Assembly (NCBI RefSeq): GCF_000719345.1
Contig: NZ_JOFX01000081.1
Location: forward strand, 1-11,986
Length of the DNA: 11,986 bases
DNA from: Streptomyces sp. NRRL F-2664
GTDB lineage: Bacteria; Actinomycetota; Actinomycetes; Streptomycetales; Streptomycetaceae
Direction of reading: 5' to 3'
Shown here: in pieces, positions 1-4,843 of the stretch
Layout: each line of letters opens with the position of its first letter
Numbering within the stretch: position 1 is the stretch's first letter
Notes under the pieces: generated by a model
Seen by the model: the letters and a program-made list of their open reading frames with translations, nothing else
Databases searched by the model: none
What the model was told of the DNA's origin: nothing
Made by a program: the position numbers and the translations under genes

Positions 1-216
1 TGGGGACTCGCGGTCCAGCACCCGACGGGCCGCCTCGGCCTCCGCCGCGGGCGGAGAAAGCTCATCAAGGGTGTCGAGCTCGTCGTCCGAGACCAGCTCC
101 TCCTCCCAAGCAGCAGCCAGCCGTTCCTGCTCCGCACGCGGCCTGCCCGCAACGGCCTCCCGCCGGTGCGGCTCCACCGCCGCCAGGAAACGCCCGACCG
201 CGTCGTCCGTCGCCAT
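1..216 (-). CDS. Hypothetical small acidic protein, 5' end only (runs off left edge)
   Basis: The minus strand is open from an ATG at 216 to the window edge, giving 72 residues that begin MATDDAVGRFLAAVEPHRRE. A good Shine-Dalgarno (AAGGAG) lies 6-7 nt upstream of this ATG, which fixes the start. The N-terminal half is helical-looking and rich in Ala, Glu and Arg. Residues 45-58 are strongly acidic (SDDELDTLDELSPP). No signal peptide or membrane segment is visible, so it is probably cytoplasmic. I do not recognise the family. The C-terminus is outside the window, so length and function cannot be judged. Codon choice (G or C in the third position almost throughout) supports real coding. The next gene on the same strand ends at 533, 316 nt upstream, and a hairpin lies between, so this gene probably has its own promoter. 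Confidence 0.72.
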   Translation of the reverse strand, partial: MATDDAVGRFLAAVEPHRREAVAGRPRAEQERLAAAWEEELVSDDELDTLDELSPPAAEAEAARRVLDRESP

Positions 217-532
217 CGCCGTACTCCTTCTCGCCGTGGAATGGGGGCACCGGGCCCCGGCCCCGAGGCCGCGCCCGGCCCAGCATCGCCAACCCCCGCC
301 CCCGCCGCCGCCCCGACACGGCACCCCACCACCCGAATGCACCCACCCACCCCCGCCACCGGGCAGGGACCGGCCGGCCACCGCCCGGCCCCTGGTGCCG
401 CTGCACGGACCGCCCCGGCCCCGCAGCCCCCACCCCACACGGGTGCGGCGCGCCACGGCCCGCCCGGCCGTGACACGCCGCACCCCGACAACCGGCGCTC
501 ACCGTCCCCGTCGGGGCGAGTGCCGGCCGGGA
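217..532. other. Intergenic region, GC-rich, no gene seen
   Basis: This gap lies between two minus-strand genes. It holds a candidate terminator hairpin for the upstream gene at 492-526 and must hold the promoter of the gene starting at 216, but I could not pick out a convincing -10/-35 pair. The rest is C-rich low-complexity sequence, with runs of CCG and CCCC around 280-360. Open frames across it are proline- or arginine-rich and look like by-products of composition. Confidence 0.5.
492..526 (-). terminator. Candidate hairpin terminator after the lamin-tail gene
   Basis: CCGGCGCTC (492-500) pairs with GAGTGCCGG (518-526) with one non-Watson-Crick position. An inner CCCC/GGGG stem sits in the middle with a small asymmetric bulge. 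It begins 7 nt past the minus-strand stop codon at 533-535. There is no T-tract, as is usual for Streptomyces terminators. The stem is imperfect, so this is only a moderate call. Confidence 0.42.
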
Positions 533-1021
533 TCAGCCGCGGTGCTGGTGCCCGCGACGACCCCAGGACTCGATGTCGACGACGTTGCCACGGGGGTCGC
601 GGAGGGTGGCGGTGTCACGCTCGTTCCAGATCTGGCGGTCGCGGTCCTGGTAGAGGTCGTGGCGGGTGTCGCGGCCGCGGCCGGTGTGGACCTTGACGGC
701 GGAACGGCCCTCCAGGCGGAAGTCGGGGAAGCGGTAGCGGTTGCCCTGCTGGTCGGTGAGGGTGAAACCGCGCAGGTTGACACTGCGGCGGCCGGTGTTG
801 CGGATCTCCACCCACTCGCGGTTCAGGGCCCGGTGCGAGCGCTCGCCGCGGGAGGGGCTCTCGTGCTGGACGTCACCGATGACGAGGGAGGAGTGGGAGC
901 CGCGGCGGTGGTCGCGGCGGTGGTCGTCGTCGGCCGCGGCAGGCAGGGCGCCGGCGCCGATCAGGGTGCCGGCGGCCAGGACAGCGGCGAGGGCGCGGCG
1001 GGTGACGAGGGAAGCAGACAT
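533..1021 (-). CDS. Secreted lamin tail domain (LTD) protein
   Basis: The 162-residue product starts with an export signal: MSASLVTRRALAAVLAAG, then a hydrophobic core, with likely cleavage after the Ala run at residue 30. A short Asp/His/Arg-rich linker follows (31-42). Residues 45-155 match the lamin tail domain fold, with EWVEIRNTGRRSVNLRGFTL at 69-88, GNRYRFPDF, VHTGRG, an IWN motif at 131-133 and DTATLRDPRGNVVD. This domain is an immunoglobulin-like beta sandwich. In Streptomyces it is common as a small stand-alone secreted protein of unknown function, sometimes attached to nucleases or surface proteins. There is no catalytic site here, so a binding or structural role outside the membrane is inferred. 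The chosen ATG is preceded by GAAGGGG with a 10-nt gap. The gene looks monocistronic: a hairpin follows it and 434 nt of non-coding DNA precede it. Confidence 0.93.
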   Translation of the reverse strand: MSASLVTRRALAAVLAAGTLIGAGALPAAADDDHRRDHRRGSHSSLVIGDVQHESPSRGERSHRALNREWVEIRNTGRRSVNLRGFTLTDQQGNRYRFPDFRLEGRSAVKVHTGRGRDTRHDLYQDRDRQIWNERDTATLRDPRGNVVDIESWGRRGHQHRG

Positions 1022-1455
1022 GGAGGATGGACCCCTTCGACTTCAACGGACGGCCCGCACCGGCCCCCCACACACGGTGCGGGAACGGGCCGGCCGGGCT
1101 CGAAAACGGTTCCCGGCCACTGGCCGAGGACCCACACCCTGGCCCCCACGCCACGCCCCGGCCGCGTCCCCCCACCCCCTGTTTCGCAATCCGGATATGT
1201 CCGTAACCCTCCCTTGTAGCGGACACCCGTCAAACCCCGATTGACACCCCCCGCGGGCCGCTCACCCCGACCCCGTGGCAGAACTGCCCGGCACCCCCCA
1301 CCCACCCCGCACCCGGCTTCCGCCCCACCCGGCGCCCCTTGCGCCGAACGGATCACAACCCCTGTAACAGCCACCCCCCGCCCCCGCTCGCACACCCCTG
1401 CGGAAACGATTCCGGCGTACGAGAAAACCCCCGCACCCCGCACCCCGCACGACGC
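1022..1455. other. Intergenic region upstream of the lamin-tail gene
   Basis: This stretch separates the start of the lamin-tail gene from the stop of the oxidoreductase gene (both minus strand). It carries a dyad at 1198-1225 with an adjoining TTGAC-type element, annotated separately. A short tandem repeat of CGCACCC units lies at about 1431-1450, just past the oxidoreductase stop. No strong terminator was found for the oxidoreductase. No convincing gene is seen; the open frames here are Pro/Arg-rich and lack ribosome binding sites. Confidence 0.5.
1198..1233 (-). promoter_or_regulatory. Candidate promoter/operator of the lamin-tail gene
   Basis: TGTCCG (1198-1203) and CGGACA (1220-1225) form a perfect 6-bp inverted repeat with a 16-nt spacer. 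Read on the minus strand, a TTGACG at 1233-1228 precedes it, which fits a -35 element, and the dyad would then overlap the core promoter. No good -10 hexamer is found at the matching distance, so the promoter part is weak. The site lies about 180-210 nt upstream of the lamin-tail start codon. Confidence 0.28.
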
Positions 1456-2445
1456 CTACGCCGAGGCCGTCGGCGCCCCCCAGTACTTCCTGACCAGCTC
1501 ATAGGAACCGATCCGCTCACCCAGGTCGTACACCGGCGTGGCCAGCATCAGCTCCTCCGCCCCCGTCTCCCCGGCCAACTGCGCCAGCCGCTCCACCACA
1601 ACCTCCGGCGCCCCCACCGCCTGCTGCGCACGGAACCCCTCCAACGCCTGCCGCTCCTCCCGCGTGAACGAGTGGCCGGCCGCCTGCGCGGGCGTCGGGA
1701 ACGGCAGCCGGCTCAGCCCCTTCAACAGCCCGGCCTTCACCACGTTCATCGGACCCGCCCGCCACACGGCCTCCTCCTCCGTCGGCGCGCACACCGTCTC
1801 CACGCACAACAGCACCCGGGGCCGCTCGCACCACCGCGACGGCGTGAACGCCGCCCGGTAGGCCTCCACCGCGGCACGGGTGTTGTCCGGCCGGATGTGG
1901 TGCGCGATCGCGACCGGCAGCCCCAAGGACGCCGCGAGCGCCGCCCCCGCCGTACTGGACGCCAGCAGCCACGGCTCCGGCAGCGGACCGAGCGCGACCT
2001 CCTCCACCAGGAACGACAGGATCGCCGCCACGTCCTGCCGGTACTCCGCATCCGTCGCCGGCCCCGCCCCCCGGCGCAACGCCCGGGCGATCTCCTCGTC
2101 GAACGTGCCCGGCCCGCGACCGATCCCCAGGTCGATACGGTCCTCGTGCAGGGCCGCCAACGTCCCGAACTGCTCCGCCACCGTCAACGGCGCATGGTTG
2201 GGGGCCAGCACCCCGCCCGACCCGAGACGGATCACCGAGGTCGACGCGGCGGCGTGCGCCGTCAGCACCACCGGCGGGAACGCCCCGATCGCGGGGGAGT
2301 GGTGATGCTCCGCGTACCAGAGACGGCGGTACCCCAGCCGTTCCATTCCCCGCGCGAAGGCGGCGGTGTCCCGCAGGGTGTCCACGGCGCGGGTGCCCGT
2401 CTGCACCATCGCGACTTCCAGCGCTGAAAGAGGTATGTCGAGCAT
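1456..2445 (-). CDS. LLM-class flavin-dependent oxidoreductase (luciferase-like, MsnO8/group-1 type)
   Basis: The 329-residue product belongs to the bacterial luciferase-like superfamily, which uses reduced flavin (FMNH2 or F420) to oxidise a substrate; the substrate here is unknown. Family signatures are PLSALEVAMV at the N-terminus (5-14), the WYAEHHHSP motif (43-51), GSGGVLAPNHAPLTVAEQFG (76-95) and RIDLGIGRGPG (103-113). This spacing is typical of the group-1 luciferase-family oxidoreductases, and the length is right for an intact (beta/alpha)8 barrel of that group. No signal peptide is seen, so it should be cytoplasmic. The ATG at 2445 is chosen because homology begins there. The in-frame sequence further upstream looks like leader, and the Shine-Dalgarno is weak (GACGGG). 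A promoter with TTGACG and TATACG lies about 90 nt upstream. It is divergent from the repeat-protein gene at 2708. No partner gene in the window suggests a pathway. Confidence 0.93.
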   Translation of the reverse strand: MLDIPLSALEVAMVQTGTRAVDTLRDTAAFARGMERLGYRRLWYAEHHHSPAIGAFPPVVLTAHAAASTSVIRLGSGGVLAPNHAPLTVAEQFGTLAALHEDRIDLGIGRGPGTFDEEIARALRRGAGPATDAEYRQDVAAILSFLVEEVALGPLPEPWLLASSTAGAALAASLGLPVAIAHHIRPDNTRAAVEAYRAAFTPSRWCERPRVLLCVETVCAPTEEEAVWRAGPMNVVKAGLLKGLSRLPFPTPAQAAGHSFTREERQALEGFRAQQAVGAPEVVVERLAQLAGETGAEELMLATPVYDLGERIGSYELVRKYWGAPTASA

Positions 2446-2534
2446 CCCGTCAGCATAGGGATCACACCCCCCGACAACGCCCCCGATGATCGTTTTCACG
2501 CCACCCCGCGGACCACCCCGAACCGCCGGGACCT

Positions 2535-2562
2535 CGTATACCCCTGCCCACGAAAACGTCAA
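2535..2562 (-). promoter_or_regulatory. Predicted vegetative promoter of the oxidoreductase gene
   Basis: On the minus strand TTGACG (2562-2557) and TATACG (2540-2535) are separated by 16 nt, a good fit to the HrdB/sigma-70 pattern (5/6 and 4/6 matches). Transcription would start near 2528, giving a leader of about 80 nt before the ATG at 2445. The -35 overlaps the 14-bp element at 2558-2571 shared with the gene at 3566. Confidence 0.45.
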
Positions 2563-2571
2563 GCCCCGAAT
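2558..2571 (+). promoter_or_regulatory. Shared 14-bp upstream element, copy 1
   Basis: GTCAAGCCCCGAAT lies 136 nt upstream of the repeat-protein start at 2708. The identical 14-mer lies 150 nt upstream of the second repeat-protein gene. Its complement contains CTTGAC, which here doubles as the -35 of the divergent oxidoreductase promoter. Whether it is an operator for both genes or just duplicated flanking DNA cannot be told from sequence alone. Confidence 0.4.
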
Positions 2572-2694
2572 TACCGGAACGTGACCGGCAGTGCACCCGC
2601 CGGGCTTACTGGATATGCGGCCTCACCGGAAAAAAGGAACGAGACCGCAGACGCAGTGGAAACAATGCCCGCATCGCGAAGGTCCAGAATTCCC

Positions 2695-2699
2695 GGAGG
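2695..2699 (+). promoter_or_regulatory. Strong Shine-Dalgarno fixing the start at 2708
   Basis: GGAGG sits 8 nt before the ATG at 2708. A longer in-frame opening at 2591 has no such site, and its extra 39 residues would bury the signal peptide, so 2708 is the start. Confidence 0.85.
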
Positions 2700-2707
2700 A
2701 AAAAACC

Positions 2708-3229
2708 ATGAACCGCACGTACGAGACGCCCGCATCCCGCCCCAAGCGCCGAGGCTTCCGCCTCGCGACCGCCGTCGCCTCCGCCGCGATCGCCGGCGGG
2801 GTCCTCATCCCCACGTCCTCCGCGATGGCGGCCCCCACCGCGTCGGTGAGCGTCGTCAGCCACGACCGGCACGACCACAAGAAGCACGAGCACAAGAAGC
2901 ACGACCACAAGAAGAAGCACGACCACAAGAAGCACGACAAGGACCACCACAAGAAGAAGCACAACAAGGGCGGCAACACCCAGGGCGGGACCCAGGGTGG
3001 TGGCACCGGTAACACCCAGGGTGGAACCCAGGGTGGTGGCACGGGCAACACCCAGGGCGGTACGCAGGGTGGTGGCACGGGTAACACCCAGGGCGGTACG
3101 CAGGGTGGTGGCACCGGTAACACCCAGGGCGGTACGCAGGGTGGTGGCACCGGTAACACCCAGGGCGGTACCCAGGGTGGAACCCAGGGTGGCGGCAATG
3201 GCAACACCCAGGGCGGTACCCAGGGCTGA
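2708..3229 (+). CDS. Exported His/Lys-rich protein with C-terminal GNTQGGTQGGGT repeats
   Basis: The 173-residue product has three parts. Residues 1-42 form an export signal with a basic start (KRRGFRL at 13-19, resembling a twin-arginine RRxF motif) and a hydrophobic core; cleavage is likely near AMA-AP at 40-43. Residues 52-87 are almost only His, Lys and Asp, with 13 His in 36 positions, suggesting a metal-binding or polyanion-binding segment. Residues 89-173 are seven copies of a Gly/Asn/Thr/Gln 12-mer, the sixth carrying a four-residue insertion. There is no sortase signal, membrane anchor or cysteine. I do not recognise a named family. Location outside the cytoplasm is supported by the signal; function is unknown. 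The signal and His/Lys part resemble the gene at 11275, and the repeats match the gene at 3566. Two perfect hairpins follow, so it is probably a single-gene transcript. Confidence 0.88.
   Translation: MNRTYETPASRPKRRGFRLATAVASAAIAGGVLIPTSSAMAAPTASVSVVSHDRHDHKKHEHKKHDHKKKHDHKKHDKDHHKKKHNKGGNTQGGTQGGGTGNTQGGTQGGGTGNTQGGTQGGGTGNTQGGTQGGGTGNTQGGTQGGGTGNTQGGTQGGTQGGGNGNTQGGTQG
2972..3226 (+). repeat. 36-bp in-frame tandem repeat array, 7 units
   Basis: Units begin with Gly-Asn-Thr-Gln (AAC codons at 2975, 3011, 3047, 3083, 3119, 3155 and 3203). Spacing is 36 nt throughout except the last gap of 48 nt, which holds an extra GGTQ unit. Differences between copies are mostly synonymous third-position changes (GGC/GGT/GGG, ACC/ACG). 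The array ends GNTQGGTQG directly before the stop, exactly as in the next gene. Confidence 0.95.
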
Positions 3230-3249
3230 TCAGCCGGCCCGAACCGCGC

Positions 3250-3282
3250 ACCACCTCGCAGGGCCGCCCCCTGCGAGGTGGT
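3250..3282 (+). terminator. Terminator of the first repeat-protein gene
   Basis: ACCACCTCGCAGGG (3250-3263) pairs perfectly with 3269-3282, giving a 14-bp stem with a 5-nt loop, starting 20 nt after the stop codon. No U-tract follows, which is common in Streptomyces. Confidence 0.8.
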
Positions 3283-3300
3283 GTCGCCCCTCTCACCCCC

Positions 3301-3340
3301 AGCCGTTGTTGCCCCGACCCAGGTCGGGGCAACAACGGCT
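3301..3340. repeat. 40-bp near-complete palindrome (19-bp perfect arms)
   Basis: The left arm AGCCGTTGTTGCCCCGACC (3301-3319) is the exact reverse complement of 3322-3340, with only CA between. It is a second, stronger hairpin just after the terminator at 3250-3282. It may be a back-up or two-way terminator, or a protein-binding palindrome. Its symmetry makes strand assignment impossible. Confidence 0.85.
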
Positions 3341-3401
3341 GCACCCGTTCCCGAACGGCCGCCGAACCTCCGACGGGCAGGCACCACCCGCATCCACATC
3401 T

Positions 3402-3415
3402 GTCAAGCCCCGAAT
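3402..3415 (+). promoter_or_regulatory. Shared 14-bp upstream element, copy 2
   Basis: GTCAAGCCCCGAAT is identical to 2558-2571 and has the same orientation relative to the downstream repeat-protein gene, 150 nt before the ATG at 3566. Here the minus-strand TTGACA has no matching -10, so an accidental promoter -35 does not explain this copy. Confidence 0.42.
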
Positions 3416-3565
3416 CTCCGTCGCTTTCTCCCCGCAGCCGGAAAAGGCAATCTGAATACAGATGAACCGCTCGACCGCATACGGAACCGAGACACCAGGC
3501 AAGTCGAATCCCCGGCTCGCAGAGATTCTTGGAAAATCCGGGTCGACCATTCGAGGGAGATTTAA

Positions 3566-4636
3566 ATGTCGAGGAAGAAGCACGTCGCCAACATTGCCGG
3601 TCTTTCCTGTGTCACCGCGATACTCGCCGGAACGGCGGGGGTGGCAGCCGCCCAGCCTTCCCAGGCTTCCGCACTTCCGACCGCAGCCCCTGCGGCGGTA
3701 TGCAGCCTGAAGGGCCAGGAGGTCCGCGGCAACGGCTTCGCCCTCAAGCAGACCTACGACGTCAAGCGCGACGGGAAGACCATCGCCCGTGTCGCCGCCG
3801 GACCCAAGGGCGACATCCGGGTCGGCATCTCCGGCGGCGGCCCGGTCTCCGTGGGCACCGTCAAGTGCACCCCCACGGGGTCCACCGCGGCCGCGACGAA
3901 GACCGACGCCGCAGCGGCAACCGCACGGGGCGCGGCCGCCGCCCAGGAGGCAGCCCGCGGCGGAGCTTCCAAGGCGCAGGCCGCCGCCATCGGGCGGAAG
4001 GCGGCGACCTCGGAAGCGAAGCGGCTCGGACTGGCCCCCGCCGTGGTGAACCAGGTGACCAACAACGTCACCACCATCGTCAACAACACGATCATCGGTG
4101 GCTCGAACAACACCATCGGCGGCACCCAGGTCGGCAACGGCAACACCCAGGGCGGCACCCAGGGCGCCGGCAACGGCAACACCCAGGGCGGTACGCAGGG
4201 TGGTGGCACGGGCAACACCCAGGGTGGAACTCAGGGTGGTGGCACGGGCAACACCCAGGGTGGAACTCAGGGTGGTGGCACCGGTAACACCCAGGGCGGG
4301 ACCCAGGGTGGTGGCACCGGTAACACCCAGGGCGGGACCCAGGGTGGTGGCACGGGCAACACCCAGGGCGGGACGCAGGGTGGTGGCACGGGTAACACCC
4401 AGGGCGGGACCCAGGGTGGCGGCACCGGTAACACCCAGGGCGGGACGCAGGGTGGTGGCACGGGTAACACCCAGGGTGGGACCCAGGGTGGCGGCACGGG
4501 CAACACCCAGGGCGGGACCCAGGGTGGCGGCACCGGTAACACCCAGGGTGGAACCCAGGGTGGCGGCACCGGTAACACCCAGGGTGGAACCCAGGGTGGC
4601 GGCACGGGCAACACCCAGGGCGGGACCCAGGGTTGA
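3566..4636 (+). CDS. Exported two-cysteine domain protein with a long GNTQGGTQGGGT repeat tail
   Basis: The 356-residue product starts at an ATG 6 nt after AGGGAG. Residues 1-29 are a signal peptide (MSRKKHVANIAGLSCVTAIL, then an Ala/Gly core; likely cleavage after AAA at 27-29). Residues 44-103 form a small domain with cysteines at 46 and 101 that could make one disulfide. Residues 107-160 are Ala-rich with scattered Lys/Arg/Glu and look helical. Residues 161-190 are rich in Asn, Thr, Val and Ile (NNVTTIVNNTIIGG) and look beta-forming. From residue 192 to the end there are 14 units of the Gly/Asn/Thr/Gln 12-mer. No anchor, sortase motif or catalytic residues are seen. I do not recognise the family. 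A secreted or wall-associated structural, adhesive or aggregating role is only an inference. The tail matches the upstream gene's tail while the heads are unrelated, which suggests the array was exchanged between genes. Confidence 0.88.
   Translation: MSRKKHVANIAGLSCVTAILAGTAGVAAAQPSQASALPTAAPAAVCSLKGQEVRGNGFALKQTYDVKRDGKTIARVAAGPKGDIRVGISGGGPVSVGTVKCTPTGSTAAATKTDAAAATARGAAAAQEAARGGASKAQAAAIGRKAATSEAKRLGLAPAVVNQVTNNVTTIVNNTIIGGSNNTIGGTQVGNGNTQGGTQGAGNGNTQGGTQGGGTGNTQGGTQGGGTGNTQGGTQGGGTGNTQGGTQGGGTGNTQGGTQGGGTGNTQGGTQGGGTGNTQGGTQGGGTGNTQGGTQGGGTGNTQGGTQGGGTGNTQGGTQGGGTGNTQGGTQGGGTGNTQGGTQGGGTGNTQGGTQG
4139..4633 (+). repeat. 36-bp in-frame tandem repeat array, 14 units
   Basis: Asn codons of the Asn-Thr-Gln motif recur every 36 nt without exception from 4142 to 4610. 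The first unit ends GAGN instead of GGGT and is the most divergent. The others differ mainly at synonymous positions. The last unit is cut to GNTQGGTQG before the stop. The array is built from the same 12-mer as 2972-3226. Confidence 0.96.
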
Positions 4637-4655
4637 CCGGTGGTGATCGGGTGAC

Positions 4656-4708
4656 AGCATGCGGCGGTGCCCCACAGAGGAGAACTCTGTGGGGCACCGC
4701 CGCATGCT
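4656..4708 (+). terminator. Very strong hairpin terminator after the second repeat-protein gene
   Basis: Positions 4656-4679 pair perfectly with 4685-4708, a 24-bp stem with a GAGAA loop, beginning 19 nt after the stop codon. It separates the repeat-protein pair from the esterase gene. Confidence 0.9.
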
Positions 4709-4843
4709 TCCGTCCGTCCGCCCGGGCGGAGGAGGGTTTTCCCCCGGGACAAGTCGGAGGAGGACCCCAGGGCGGCCCGCTGTCACCACCGGCCATGATC
4801 GTTTCGCCAGTGCGGAGGAACGGACCGAGGAGTGACCACCGGT

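Larger units (their letters stand above)
3230..3565. other. Intergenic region between the two repeat-protein genes
   Basis: This region holds three consecutive inverted repeats (3250-3282, 3301-3340 and a minor CCGTTC-CC-GAACGG at 3345-3358), then the second copy of the shared 14-mer (3402-3415). A small palindrome follows, ATCTG-AATA-CAGAT, at 3450-3463. The promoter of the gene at 3566 should lie between 3400 and 3540, but no clear -10/-35 pair was found. Base composition is more A+T-rich after 3420 than elsewhere, as expected for a promoter region. Confidence 0.55.

Noticed and set aside
1241..1246. Plus-strand TTGACA as a promoter -35
   Set aside because: No -10 at a suitable distance and no plus-strand gene downstream before 2708.
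2484..2498. Zur-like half site (CGATGATCGTTTTCA) near the His-rich gene
   Set aside because: Only about 10 of 15 positions match the Zur consensus as I know it, one arm is poor, and it lies downstream of the predicted oxidoreductase transcript start rather than at the His-rich gene.
2591..2707. 39-residue N-terminal extension of the first repeat protein
   Set aside because: It would place charged and Pro-rich residues before the signal peptide and has no Shine-Dalgarno, whereas the ATG at 2708 has an excellent one.
2972..4633. 36-bp regular repeats as a possible CRISPR array
   Set aside because: There are no unique spacers; the units abut, encode an in-frame 12-mer and end at stop codons. 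No cas genes are present.
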